From Alcaligenaceae bacterium (GTDB taxonomy: Bacteria > Pseudomonadota > Gammaproteobacteria > Burkholderiales > Burkholderiaceae_B), in assembly GCA_947379755.1 (NCBI GenBank), contig CANCOC010000001.1, forward strand, positions 38,830 to 102,829: a stretch of DNA of 64,000 bases, in the 5' to 3' direction. How positions within the stretch are numbered: the first letter of the stretch is position 1; each line of letters opens with the position of its first letter. Positions 25,525 through 34,682 of the stretch are shown here, one piece after another. The notes under the pieces are model-generated. The model was not told where the DNA came from. It did no database searches and was given only the letters and a program-made list of their open reading frames with translations. The position numbers and the translations under genes are program-made.

Positions 25525-26178
25525 TCAGCGGTGTGACAAATGCCGTACCAGCCAGTCGCCCAGACTTTGCATGCATTGCACGAGTGCAATCAACACCACC
25601 ACTACCGCAAGCATCACTTCTGGCAAAAACCGCTGATAACCGTAACGTATGCCCAGATCACCCAGTCCTCCGCCCCCGATTGCTCCGGCCATGGCTGAAT
25701 AACCAATCAGGCTCACAAGCGTCACGGTGGTTGCTGCAATCAGGCCAGGCAAGGCTTCAGGCAACAACACCTTACAGATAATCTGCCAGGGCGTTGCACC
25801 CATCGCACGCGCTGCAATGATTAAACCCGGGTCACCTTCACGCATGGCATTTTCTGCAATGCGTGCCATGAAGGGGATCGCGGCAATAGCAAGCGGCACA
25901 ATCGCAGCCTGTGTGCCAATGGAGGTGCCTGCAATCAAACGGGTGAAGGGAATAATTGCCACCATCAGAATGACAAACGGTACTGAACGTGTCGCATTCA
26001 CCACGCCACCAAGCACCTTGTTGATCACAGGATGCTCAAGCATTGCGTCCTTGTCTGTAATCGTGAGTGCAACACCCAGTGGGATTCCGAAACATACCGC
26101 TGACAATCCGGCTACGCCGACCATCAACAGCGTCTCAAGCAAAGACGTCCACAATAATTCAAGTAACTGCGGGCTCAT
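25525..26178 (-). CDS. metI: Methionine ABC transporter permease
   Basis: This 217-residue, five-helix permease has the coupling loop LIIAARAMGATPWQIICKVLLPEALPGLI (about residues 127-155) and a C-terminal FLPEVMLAVVVVLIALVQ helix, characteristic of MetI. It overlaps the metN end by 20 bases and is followed by metQ after 69 bases, so the three genes form one operon. Confidence 0.94.
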   Translation of the reverse strand: MSPQLLELLWTSLLETLLMVGVAGLSAVCFGIPLGVALTITDKDAMLEHPVINKVLGGVVNATRSVPFVILMVAIIPFTRLIAGTSIGTQAAIVPLAIAAIPFMARIAENAMREGDPGLIIAARAMGATPWQIICKVLLPEALPGLIAATTVTLVSLIGYSAMAGAIGGGGLGDLGIRYGYQRFLPEVMLAVVVVLIALVQCMQSLGDWLVRHLSHR

Positions 26179-27220
26179 GAAGCACCTCCTCTACTGTTGC
26201 ATGGTGTGACATCACATAGGCAGATGCCGCTTCCAGTGTGGATTGCGCAGCCTGTGCCAACACAAACAGGGTACCAACCGGAAAGCCCTGAATATCTTCA
26301 ATGCGCGCTTGTATCAGCACCACCTCAAGCCCGTGCTCTCTGGACAATATTGACAACAACGCGCCTGCATCACCACCAGACAATTGCAGACGCCACAGAA
26401 CAACTGGTTCGCCAGGTTTTAAATGTTGCATCCGCACGATGCGTGCTTTCAACGCGATCATCGTTTCGTCTGTCAGATCAGATGCCGTCACGGCAGACAC
26501 CATACTGCGTGTCACCGCGTGCTGGGGATTGGAGAAGACGTGCAGCGTTTCGCCTTGTTCGACGACCTTGCCTGCATCCAGCACCGCCACCCTGCTGCAA
26601 ATCTGACGCACCACTTCCATCTGGTGTGTGATCAGCACGACTGTCACGCCAGTCTGACGATTAATGTCGCGCAAAAGCGAAAGAATACTTTGGGTGGTTT
26701 CAGGATCGAGCGCAGAGGTAGCCTCATCACTGAGCAACACATCAGGATCATTGGCCAGCGCACGTGCAATGCCGACTCTCTGCTTTTGCCCACCACTGAT
26801 TTGATTGGGATGACGGTCTGCAAGATGTGTCAGGCCGACAAGCTCCAGCAAACGCATGACACGCGGACGAATCTCGCTTGCTGACACGCCAGCAATCTCC
26901 AGCGGTAAAGCAACGTTGCCATATACCGTTCTGCGGGCTAACAGATTAAAACCCTGGAATACCATGCCGATGCGACGGCGTTGTCCTCGCAGAGCGGACT
27001 CTGACAGATTCGAGAGCAACTGCCCTGCAATTTTAATGGTGCCCCGATCCGCATGCTCAAGCAGATTGATACATTTTACGAGCGTGCTCTTACCGGCTCC
27101 GCTTGGGCCGATAATGCCAAAAATCTCACCTTCTTTTATGTGCAGACTGATGCCCTGCAGCGCCTCGAATGTTCCTTGTGGAGTCGAGTACGACTTACTT
27201 AAATCACTGATCTCAATCAT
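26159..27220 (-). CDS. metN: Methionine ABC transporter ATPase
   Basis: This 353-residue ATPase has Walker A GPSGAGKSTL, a Q-loop MVFQGFNLL, signature ISGGQKQRVGIARALA, Walker B VLLSDEATSALDPETT and the switch ITHQMEV. The C-terminal NIL domain (about 270-345, with LSGGDAGALLSILSREHGLEVVLIQARIEDI) binds methionine and causes trans-inhibition of uptake. An unusual inverted-repeat cluster lies just upstream (27242-27282). Confidence 0.95.
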   Translation of the reverse strand: MIEISDLSKSYSTPQGTFEALQGISLHIKEGEIFGIIGPSGAGKSTLVKCINLLEHADRGTIKIAGQLLSNLSESALRGQRRRIGMVFQGFNLLARRTVYGNVALPLEIAGVSASEIRPRVMRLLELVGLTHLADRHPNQISGGQKQRVGIARALANDPDVLLSDEATSALDPETTQSILSLLRDINRQTGVTVVLITHQMEVVRQICSRVAVLDAGKVVEQGETLHVFSNPQHAVTRSMVSAVTASDLTDETMIALKARIVRMQHLKPGEPVVLWRLQLSGGDAGALLSILSREHGLEVVLIQARIEDIQGFPVGTLFVLAQAAQSTLEAASAYVMSHHATVEEVLHEPAVT

Positions 27221-27241
27221 GTGTGCATATTGCCGGATTCT

Positions 27242-27282
27242 AGTTATAAAGAAAACGACATTTTCTTTATGGGCTTATAACT
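27242..27282 (-). promoter_or_regulatory. Nested inverted repeats upstream of metN
   Basis: AGTTATAA (27242-27249) pairs with TTATAACT (27275-27282). A ten-base perfect repeat, ATAAAGAAAA/TTTTCTTTAT (27246-27270), lies inside and shares bases with the outer one. The two pairings are mutually exclusive. The cluster lies 22 bases from the metN start and could be an operator or a leader switch. No known methionine riboswitch was recognised. Confidence 0.4.
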
Positions 27283-27287
27283 GCAGG

Positions 27288-27320
27288 TAAAAAACAAAAG
27301 CCCCGCATTTCTGCGAGGCT
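27288..27320 (-). terminator. Intrinsic terminator after tRNA-Lys
   Basis: On the minus strand AGCCTCGCA pairs with TGCGGGGCT over nine bases (one G-T) around GAAA (27299-27320), followed by TTTTGTTTTTT (27288-27298). It is a textbook intrinsic terminator for the tRNA gene. Confidence 0.85.
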
Positions 27321-27343
27321 ATGTTTGTACTCATACAGCTGCT

Positions 27344-27420
27344 TGGTGGGCCGGGCGAGACTCGAACTCGCGACCAACGGATTAAAAGTCCGCTGCTCTA
27401 ACCAACTGAGCTACCGGCCC
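27344..27420 (-). tRNA. tRNA-Lys (anticodon TTT), CCA encoded
   Basis: On the minus strand the acceptor stem GGGCCGG pairs with CCGGCCC and is followed by an encoded ACCA end. The D arm has AGCTCAGTTGGTTAGAGC, the anticodon loop is CTTTTAA (UUU, lysine) and the T arm has GAGTTCGAGTCTC. It sits between the amidase stop and the terminator at 27288. No integrase is adjacent. Confidence 0.96.
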
Positions 27421-27470
27421 CAAGCCCGCTATTATTGCTTTTTCATGACGGCATGTCAAACGCAACGGAT

Positions 27471-28796
27471 TCAGGTACTGAATATGCCCTCAAATCTCTT
27501 TCCCAGCTGGAGCAAAGCATAGTCATGGCCATGCACAGCAACAAGCTGCAAACCAAGCGGCAAGCCCGTTCTACCCTTGCCTGCTGGCAAAGTCAGGCAA
27601 GGTGAGCCGATCGTCGTCCAGATCCGGTTAAAGGTTGAAGCACCGGTACCATCCTCAAGCAACGGGGCTTCGCCGGGCGCGCTAAAGGTCAGCAGTGCAT
27701 CGACACTCTGCATCGCATCTTGAAACAGCGCACGGCAGCGCTCGGATTGCCTGAGCTCCTGTTCGAACTGTCCTGGCGTAACGGTCAAACCAAACTCAAT
27801 GAGCTTGACGGTGCTCGCGCCCAGCAAATCTGGATGCCTGAGATAGATCGCCTTATGCTGGCGCGCTGCCTCATATGCCATGATGATTCGGTTTGAACGC
27901 CCAACAGCTGCGAAATCACCATGTGGCAGTTTGACTGTTACAACGTCAACGCCCTGTTCGCTCAGCTGCGCGCGCGCACGCGCCAGCCGGTCGGTGGCAT
28001 CACTTGTCGCCTCATCAGCATTCGGTCCCGGATACCAGCCAATCCGCGGCCGATACGTAGTCGCTACAATCCGGGCTGGATGTCCCAGCAAGACGGACGA
28101 CAAGAGACCCAGATCATCAACAGAGCGCGCCATCAAGCCCATGGTGTCCATTGATGCAGACAGTGGCAGCACACCTTCCAGGCCAATCCTTCCGTAGGTC
28201 GGCTTAAAGCCCACTACGCCACAGAAAGCCGCAGGACGGATCGTTGACCCACCTGTTTGCGAACCGAGCGCAAACGCCACCATTCCATCGGCCACTGCTG
28301 CAGCGGAACCACTTGAGGATCCGCCAGGCGTATGGGCGACGCTGTGGGGATTCACGGTTGGTCCGGCATGCACATGTGCAAATTCAGTGGTGACCGTCTT
28401 GCCCATGAGAACTGCACCGGCAGCTTTTAAACGCTGAATCACTGCTGCATCTGTCGCAGGTTGGTAGCCACGGTATGCGGCAGAACCATATTGGGTTGGC
28501 ATCTGCGCCGTATCAATAATATCTTTGATGCCGATTGCCAGCCCTGTTAGGGCTCTGGCGGCATCCGAAGTGCCCGCGAGGGCGTCATGCAACACCGACT
28601 GTGCCTGCATCTGAGAATCAAACTCGCTGAGGACCTGATCTGCATCATGTGATGCCCACGCCCGAACGACAGGCTCACGCGCAGCAATGCGAGCGAGTTG
28701 TGAATCAAGGATATCGCGGCGAGTGATCTCTCCGGTGGCAAGCTGTCCGGTCAGTTCGGTGACCGTTTTGGTAAACAAGGCAGAAGTGTCTGCCAT
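27471..28796 (-). CDS. Amidase signature family hydrolase
   Basis: This 441-residue serine hydrolase carries the Ser-cisSer-Lys triad. Lys91 lies in GIKDIID, the serine cluster GGSSSGSAAAVADG at residues 158-171 supplies the cis-Ser, and the nucleophile Ser184 lies in GSQTGGSTIRP. Members hydrolyse amides, nitrile-derived amides or the amide of glutamine in GatA. It lacks gatB and gatC neighbours, so a stand-alone catabolic amidase is more likely than GatA. It lies three bases after the GH31-like gene stop on the same strand. Confidence 0.88.
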   Translation of the reverse strand: MADTSALFTKTVTELTGQLATGEITRRDILDSQLARIAAREPVVRAWASHDADQVLSEFDSQMQAQSVLHDALAGTSDAARALTGLAIGIKDIIDTAQMPTQYGSAAYRGYQPATDAAVIQRLKAAGAVLMGKTVTTEFAHVHAGPTVNPHSVAHTPGGSSSGSAAAVADGMVAFALGSQTGGSTIRPAAFCGVVGFKPTYGRIGLEGVLPLSASMDTMGLMARSVDDLGLLSSVLLGHPARIVATTYRPRIGWYPGPNADEATSDATDRLARARAQLSEQGVDVVTVKLPHGDFAAVGRSNRIIMAYEAARQHKAIYLRHPDLLGASTVKLIEFGLTVTPGQFEQELRQSERCRALFQDAMQSVDALLTFSAPGEAPLLEDGTGASTFNRIWTTIGSPCLTLPAGKGRTGLPLGLQLVAVHGHDYALLQLGKRFEGIFST

Positions 28797-28799
28797 GTT

Positions 28800-30968
28800 T
28801 TACCGAGCACGAGAAATACGGACTTCGGCGCCCCGGCGCTTGACCTCAAGACCCTCGGAAGGAGAGATCTTCAGGCCTTCCAGTCCTTTGATGTAGCTTG
28901 AGCCCTGCATTTGCATGACACGAATCTTGTTGCGCATGACAACTGGATTATGGACAGGCATGCCAAACATCAGGACTTCGTCGAGAATACGTGCCGAATT
29001 AAATTCACCCGTGTGATGGGCGGTGGGCCCCAGACACAGCATATGACCCTCACGGCCAAAGACGGGCAACGTGCCCAGTCCACAGCTCACGGTCAGGACA
29101 GAACCACCTTCGTAGCGCCATCCGGTATTAAGATCCCACCATGCTTCGCCAGCCGGCAAATAGACGTTCAAATCCTGGCCGGGCTGCATGGCAGGCGCCA
29201 CCAGTACTGCGGGCCCGAGCATGTACTGCGTATCCCAGCGTTGCGCCTCGACATCCGCAGGAAACGACAAGGCCATTGAGCGCTGCACAGGCAAACCGGT
29301 TCGCGCTGCGTCTTCGATTGCACCCAGCACATAAGGAATCAGGCGATAGCGCCACTGCAACCAACCCTGGATCAGCGCACGGGTCTCTTCGTCAAAGCCT
29401 GTCGGAATCAGATCAGGATGGGTCTGGAAGTTAAAGTTCGATGAAAAAACCGCCATCCCCAGCCATCGCAGGTACAGCTCGGGTGTCATTTCATCGGTTG
29501 GAGCCAGGGCGTTGCCAATTGCGTGCATTTGTACAGGAATGCCACTCGCACCAACCGACAGGGCGGTGCGCAACGAATGCTGTAAGCCTGCCCAGTTATT
29601 GGTCACCCGTGGTGCAGACTGCCATAACAGGCGTTGCGCACCAACAAACAAATCCGAACTGAATACCACGCCTTCGGGTGGGACTTTCTGACCGGCAGCA
29701 GCGTCAAACAGTGCGCGACGCGCGAGCGCCGGATAAATCGAGCGCAACACCGGACCCGTTTCACCGCCACGCGCAACAATTGAATCCGGGATATCAAACT
29801 GCACATCACAGATCGTGGCGCCGACGCCGTCTTCGATCAGATGGCGATGCCGCTCTGACCAGGCATTCAACACATCGCGATGGGTTAAATCAAGCAGGGC
29901 AAAATCTTGTCCACCCGTTGCTGCAACACCCGGAAACACATGCGCATCACCCGCTTCGTTGGTCAGCAGCCAGCCACGGTCTTCGAGCTCGGCAAAGGTA
30001 TTGGTCCCTACCAGCGCACCAGGAATGGTGTGCATCGCCAGATGCACTGCATGCTTGGCAAACAGCTCCATCACTTGCTTGGGATCAGGAAATCTTTCAC
30101 GATCCCACTCAGGCAAGAGCTTGGAATCCTGATAGGTCCAGGCCGTCGGTGGTTGCATCAGCACGCCATCAATCGCCAGTTGCTGAGTGCGAAACTCTGC
30201 AACAATTTCTGCAGTTTGTGTCGCGCTCTGACCCTGATACTGTTCAAGCCACACGCCCATTGACCACAGGACAGGCTGTCCTGAACGTCCCGTTAACTGC
30301 GTGTACTGATTCAGAATCTCCGCAGGTTCACCGGCGAATATAAACAGGTCAAGGACGGAGTCTTCGATCGTAATAAGATATTCGTCGGCGGACTCAGCAC
30401 CCAGATCATGTTCGACCCGAGCCAATGTATTTGTATAGACACCCCAACCTGACGGGCCCCAGGCAAGCGGAAGTGCGCGGTGCTCAGGGCTGTCAGACAG
30501 AATCACTTCGGTACGTCGATCCAGATCACCATGGGTCTCACCCAGACCAAAAATCTTTTCGTCGGCTTTCAGATGGAGTCCGACCGACCAGGCATCGCCA
30601 TGGGACTGAATCCCTGTTTCAGACAAGGTCAGGACCGTCTGACCCAGACGCTGCAAAGTGAGACTGAAGGGTTGCGATGTCACGTCGAGCGTCACATCAC
30701 CCTGCGCCATGCGCCAGCCCTGGATGTCACCGGCCAGTGGTTCAAAGGTCGCTTCGCCAATGGCCTCGGGTCGTGCCAGCAGGACTTCGGCATGCACACG
30801 TGCTCGCCCGCCAGGCAGGATATCTGCAGCGACAGCTTCGGGGCGTCCGCAACGAATGCGAAAGACACCAGGAGCATGTGGTTCGACAATCAGCGAAAGT
30901 GAAGCACCCACGTCGAAAGCGACCCGGGTAGGTAATGTATCGACAAGTTTGAGCGTTTCGAGATGCAT
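28800..30968 (-). CDS. Glycoside hydrolase family 31-like protein, catalytic residues degenerate
   Basis: This protein of about 722 residues (start MHLETLKLV at 30968; a longer frame reaches 31052) has the GH31 layout of an N-terminal beta sandwich, a barrel and C-terminal beta domains. FGLGETHGDLDRR (about 140-152) is typical of GH31. The usual nucleophile motif D-x-x-E is represented by ICDVQFD (Asp388). The second barrel motif, normally W-x-G-D-N, reads SAPRVTNNW, so the acid/base Asp appears replaced by Arg454. The H-D-I-G motif is H-A-I-G (Ala483). It may have lost glycosidase activity. It is probably co-transcribed with the amidase. Confidence 0.75.
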   Translation of the reverse strand: MHLETLKLVDTLPTRVAFDVGASLSLIVEPHAPGVFRIRCGRPEAVAADILPGGRARVHAEVLLARPEAIGEATFEPLAGDIQGWRMAQGDVTLDVTSQPFSLTLQRLGQTVLTLSETGIQSHGDAWSVGLHLKADEKIFGLGETHGDLDRRTEVILSDSPEHRALPLAWGPSGWGVYTNTLARVEHDLGAESADEYLITIEDSVLDLFIFAGEPAEILNQYTQLTGRSGQPVLWSMGVWLEQYQGQSATQTAEIVAEFRTQQLAIDGVLMQPPTAWTYQDSKLLPEWDRERFPDPKQVMELFAKHAVHLAMHTIPGALVGTNTFAELEDRGWLLTNEAGDAHVFPGVAATGGQDFALLDLTHRDVLNAWSERHRHLIEDGVGATICDVQFDIPDSIVARGGETGPVLRSIYPALARRALFDAAAGQKVPPEGVVFSSDLFVGAQRLLWQSAPRVTNNWAGLQHSLRTALSVGASGIPVQMHAIGNALAPTDEMTPELYLRWLGMAVFSSNFNFQTHPDLIPTGFDEETRALIQGWLQWRYRLIPYVLGAIEDAARTGLPVQRSMALSFPADVEAQRWDTQYMLGPAVLVAPAMQPGQDLNVYLPAGEAWWDLNTGWRYEGGSVLTVSCGLGTLPVFGREGHMLCLGPTAHHTGEFNSARILDEVLMFGMPVHNPVVMRNKIRVMQMQGSSYIKGLEGLKISPSEGLEVKRRGAEVRISRAR

Positions 30969-31085
30969 ATTCAGCGCGAAGGTAAAAGCGACCAAAGGCG
31001 CTATTTTGACGGATTTAGCTGATTTAATAAACTCAGCACGTATAAATGACAATAAGCGGCGTTTATTTGAGGCTAGATGCTTAGC

Positions 31086-31110
31086 AAAAAAGTCCTTGTG
31101 GGACCCTTTG
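31086..31110 (-). terminator. Weak intrinsic terminator after mnmC
   Basis: On the minus strand GTCC-CACAA-GGAC forms a short stem extended by G-T pairs and is followed by TTTTTT (31086-31091). It lies about 50 bases beyond the mnmC stop. It is short, so confidence is moderate. Confidence 0.45.
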
Positions 31111-31157
31111 ATATTGTTCTTTTACGGCTTCTTGGTGATAATTTGCTTGAATTTGCT

Positions 31158-32933
31158 TTAAATTCCACTGATAGTCGCTATTATATCGTTTTCTAGGGCA
31201 ATCGGCTCACCATTGAGTGCGCCCGCAATTAAATCGCCTGCCAACGTTGCCCAGGTCAACCCGCGCGAGGCAAATCCGGTTGCCACCCACAGGCCTTGCG
31301 TCTGAGGCACCGGGCCTATTGCAGGCAGTCTGCCTGGCAGTACGGCACGCCATCCCGCCCATCCCGCCAATCTTTCGCCCGCCAGCCTGGCTGGCAAATC
31401 AGGCTGATTCAACAATCCCGAGACCCGCTTCAGGTTTCCCTCCACCCCCGCCTGCGTCACGGATACAAGCTGTGCGCCATGCAGGTAACTGCTACCAGCG
31501 ACGCAGACGCCGTTAAGCGAAGGCAAGACATATCCGTCGCCTCCCACAATGCACCGTGGGCCGCCCCCAATAAAAGTTTCCGGCACAAAGGTGATTTCGC
31601 CTCCCAACGCGTGCATGGCGGCCAGACGCGACTGGGGCGATAACAACCCACTCTGAAATAACACGGCCTGAGTATGAAATCCGCCAGCCAGTACCGCATG
31701 AGGCGCGCTCGCCAGCACCTGACCGCACGCGTCGAGCGCCTGCCAGGCTTGACCTTGTCGCCGAACCGAACAGACCTCTGCATGCAAGATTTCAATCCCG
31801 GGCGAGCGGGCAAGCGCATTGAGCAGAGCCTGCGGATCGACTCTTGCTGCCGTCGGAAAATAGATACCGCCGCGATTGAGCCGCAGACCTGCGATCTCGC
31901 TGGCCTCCTGAGCAGACACATACCGGGTCCAAAGTGGCGAGAACTGTAGCGTCTGGACGACTGATTCCAGGTCAACGATCCTTCCAGACTGGCGTTCGAG
32001 CTGGATGGCACCGCATCGCAGCAACACGGACTCCGGTAAATGCCCCCACCGGTGTTGCGCCCGCAGACTGCCTGCCCGCGAAAGTCGTCCACGAATATTG
32101 TCATCACGCGCAAGCATCGGTGTCAGTGCCGCTGCAGCATGCTGCTCATGCGTTGACTGCGCTGCACCCCACTGTGCGTCCAGCACCGTCACGCGCCAGC
32201 CGCGCAAGGCAAGCGACTGCGCCACACCAAGACCCGCAAAGCCCGCCCCCATCACCAGCGCGTGACGGGCTTGCGGCGCAGCGGGCGCCTGGCACCATGG
32301 GTCCTGCGTCTGTGCCAGCCGACTACGCAGCGAGGCACGCAGCATGACGAGAGGCGGTGCGCCCTGGTCTGACGGTGACTCAATATGCTCGATATGATCC
32401 AGCACCCCGAGCGTGGCCAGAGGTTCCAACCATACAGACTGCTGACCCTGGATGACCACACATGCATTATCAGAGGCCAGTGCGCAGACTGAGCCAGCCA
32501 ACCCCTGCATCAGGTCTGGCGCAGCGTACGCGCAACCTGCTCCCAAACCCGCATCGCCAAGCAAAAAGGCATCCACACGCACGCGTAAACGGCTGATCAC
32601 CAACGGTAACGCGCCGACTCCGAGCGTCAGCGTCACCGCCCCACCCTCGAATTCCAGCCGATGCAGGCCAGGCAGATTCAGGGGCAAGGCTGAACGCAAC
32701 GCAAGAGCAAGCGCTCGCAGTCGTTCAGGCAAAGGCAAGCTGTGTTCTGCGGGCAACCGAGGCAACAACCCCACAACATGCAACCGCTCAGACCTGGATG
32801 GATCCTGACGCCAGGTATCCCACAGCATCAAAAATCTCAGTCCCTGATCAAAGTCGGTATCCAGCACAGTCCACTGCGAACGTCCTGCCCAGGCAGCGGG
32901 CGCGCCCAGTCCCGATAACCAGGCATCAAACAT
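31158..32933 (-). CDS. mnmC: MnmC-type FAD oxidoreductase with a degenerate methyltransferase half
   Basis: This 591-residue protein matches the two-domain MnmC layout for tRNA U34 modification. The C-terminal FAD domain (from about 225) is well preserved with VMGAGFAGLGVAQSL, STHEQHAAAALTPML, GGIYFPTAARVDPQALL and ATGFASRGLTWA. It removes the carboxymethyl group from cmnm5s2U. In the N-terminal domain the usual SAM motif E-T-G-F-G-T-G is D-T-D-F-D-Q-G (residues 25-31) and other motifs are blurred, so the methylation step is probably lost. The normal N-terminal 30-45 residues also appear absent. It overlaps the upstream acyl-CoA ligase gene by eight bases. Confidence 0.85.
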   Translation of the reverse strand: MFDAWLSGLGAPAAWAGRSQWTVLDTDFDQGLRFLMLWDTWRQDPSRSERLHVVGLLPRLPAEHSLPLPERLRALALALRSALPLNLPGLHRLEFEGGAVTLTLGVGALPLVISRLRVRVDAFLLGDAGLGAGCAYAAPDLMQGLAGSVCALASDNACVVIQGQQSVWLEPLATLGVLDHIEHIESPSDQGAPPLVMLRASLRSRLAQTQDPWCQAPAAPQARHALVMGAGFAGLGVAQSLALRGWRVTVLDAQWGAAQSTHEQHAAAALTPMLARDDNIRGRLSRAGSLRAQHRWGHLPESVLLRCGAIQLERQSGRIVDLESVVQTLQFSPLWTRYVSAQEASEIAGLRLNRGGIYFPTAARVDPQALLNALARSPGIEILHAEVCSVRRQGQAWQALDACGQVLASAPHAVLAGGFHTQAVLFQSGLLSPQSRLAAMHALGGEITFVPETFIGGGPRCIVGGDGYVLPSLNGVCVAGSSYLHGAQLVSVTQAGVEGNLKRVSGLLNQPDLPARLAGERLAGWAGWRAVLPGRLPAIGPVPQTQGLWVATGFASRGLTWATLAGDLIAGALNGEPIALENDIIATISGI

Positions 32934-34593
32934 CTCGAAGTGCTCGTCTCAAAATCTTTCCAACATGGCTTTTAGGCAATTCATCACAAAAGGTGATGAT
33001 CCGTGGACACTTATACCGCGCAAGATGTTGCCGGCACCAGTCAAGCACGATGTCTTCAGTCAAAGAATCATCTTTGCGGACCACATACAGTTTGACGCGC
33101 TCGCCGGCGTGCGCATCGGCCACCCCAATGACGGCACACTCAATGACAGCGGGATGCATCATGACGACGGCTTCGACCTCGCTCGGATAGACATTAAAAC
33201 CCGAGACCAGAATCATGTCTTTCTTGCGGTCTACGATATACACAAAACCTCTTGCGTCCATCCAGCCGATATCGCCAGTCAGAAAAAATCCATCTGCTCT
33301 GAGCACCTCGGCGGTATCGCGCGGCGCCTGCCAGTAACCTTGCATCACTTGCGGACCACGAATCGCGATCTCACCATGCTCGCCAGACGCGACGCCAGCA
33401 CCCTGTGCGTCCAGAATCGCTATATCGGTGTCTGGCACAGGCAACCCGACGCTGCCAGAAAAAGTTTTTGCATTGGTCGGGTTCGCTGCCACGACCGGCG
33501 AGGTCTCGGACAAGCCATACCCTTCAATCAAGGCTTGTCCGGTCAGGGTCTCCCACTGCTCGGCCACACCGGACTGCAACGCCATGCCGCCTCCAAACGA
33601 GAGTCGCAGCGACGAAAAGTCCAGTTGGCAAAAAGCAGGTTCCTGCATCAGGGCATTGAACAGCGTATTGACGCCAGGAAAAATATTGACCGGATATCTG
33701 CGCCAGATGCGAATCAGCGCCTGCCGGTCTCGCGGATTGATCACCAGAAGACTTTTCATTCCCGCATGCATGCCGTACAGGCCACAAACAGTCATGGCGA
33801 ACACGTGGTAAAGCGGCAAAGCCGTCAGCATCGTCAGCGGGTGGTTGATGACAGAGCGCAGCGCCGGCATGGCGACCTCTTGCACCTGCAGGACGTTGGC
33901 GACCAGATTGCCATGGGTCAGCATTGCTCCTTTGGGCTGTCCAGTCGTGCCACCTGTATATTGCAAGACTGCAAGGTCCTGCAGAGTGATCTCGGGCGCC
34001 CGCCAGGGCAAGGAACGTCCGCGGCGCAGCACCTCTGGCCAACGATATGACCCAGGCAGGCACCAGGGCGGGACAATTTTTTTAAGATGGCGTGCGACAA
34101 CATTAATTAAAGAGCCTTTGATCACGCCCAGCATGTCTCCTGGCGCGACCACGACACGATGCAGTAACGCCTCGCACCCGCGGACTTGCTCAATAGTGTG
34201 GGCAAAACTCTCAAACACAACAATGACACTTGCGCCACTGTCCTCCAATTGCAGCTGCAGCTCCCTTGGAGTAAACATCGGATTCACGTTCACAACGACG
34301 TGGCCTGCCCTGAGTGTGCCCAGCACCGCCACCATATAGGCAGCAACATTGGGCATCATGAGCGCAACGCGAGCCCCCGGGGGCAATGACAGAGACTGCA
34401 GCCAGCGGGCAAATGACAAGGCATGTGCATCGAGTGCGCGATATGTCATCGACACATTAAATGAGACAAAAGCGACGCGCTCGGCATGTTTTTTGCTTGC
34501 CTGGTCAAGCAGATCGACCAGGGAGGTATAGCTCCCCATATCAATATGGGCAGGCATTCCCTCGGGATAATTTGCGATCCAGGGCTGTTGCAT
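32926..34593 (-). CDS. Long-chain fatty acid-CoA ligase, FadD-like
   Basis: This 555-residue ANL-superfamily enzyme activates fatty acids to acyl-AMP and then acyl-CoA. Its motifs are YTGGTTGQPKGAMLTHGN (phosphate loop, about 214-231), YGLSETSPV, TGDIGWMDARGFVYIVDRKKDMILVSGFNVYPSEVE, and the C-terminal catalytic lysine in KSHVGKILRRALR. It begins MQQPWIANYPEGMPAHIDM, close to E. coli FadD. It overlaps the mnmC start by eight bases. It is divergent from the M20 gene at 34683. Confidence 0.92.
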   Translation of the reverse strand: MQQPWIANYPEGMPAHIDMGSYTSLVDLLDQASKKHAERVAFVSFNVSMTYRALDAHALSFARWLQSLSLPPGARVALMMPNVAAYMVAVLGTLRAGHVVVNVNPMFTPRELQLQLEDSGASVIVVFESFAHTIEQVRGCEALLHRVVVAPGDMLGVIKGSLINVVARHLKKIVPPWCLPGSYRWPEVLRRGRSLPWRAPEITLQDLAVLQYTGGTTGQPKGAMLTHGNLVANVLQVQEVAMPALRSVINHPLTMLTALPLYHVFAMTVCGLYGMHAGMKSLLVINPRDRQALIRIWRRYPVNIFPGVNTLFNALMQEPAFCQLDFSSLRLSFGGGMALQSGVAEQWETLTGQALIEGYGLSETSPVVAANPTNAKTFSGSVGLPVPDTDIAILDAQGAGVASGEHGEIAIRGPQVMQGYWQAPRDTAEVLRADGFFLTGDIGWMDARGFVYIVDRKKDMILVSGFNVYPSEVEAVVMMHPAVIECAVIGVADAHAGERVKLYVVRKDDSLTEDIVLDWCRQHLARYKCPRIITFCDELPKSHVGKILRRALRDV

Positions 34594-34682
34594 TGTTTGA
34601 TCTGTGTTCAGGGTTATTACAAATGAATGGCTTTTTTAATCGATAATACCTTTAGTCTTCTTTTTTTTGGTCAGACATCCAC

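Noticed and set aside
27344..27420. tRNA-Lys as an attachment site for an integrated element
   Set aside because: No integrase, direct repeat of the tRNA end or compositional break was seen nearby.
27471..28796. Amidase as GatA of the tRNA amidotransferase
   Set aside because: gatB and gatC are absent nearby and the sequence resembles stand-alone amidases. The shared signature alone is not enough.
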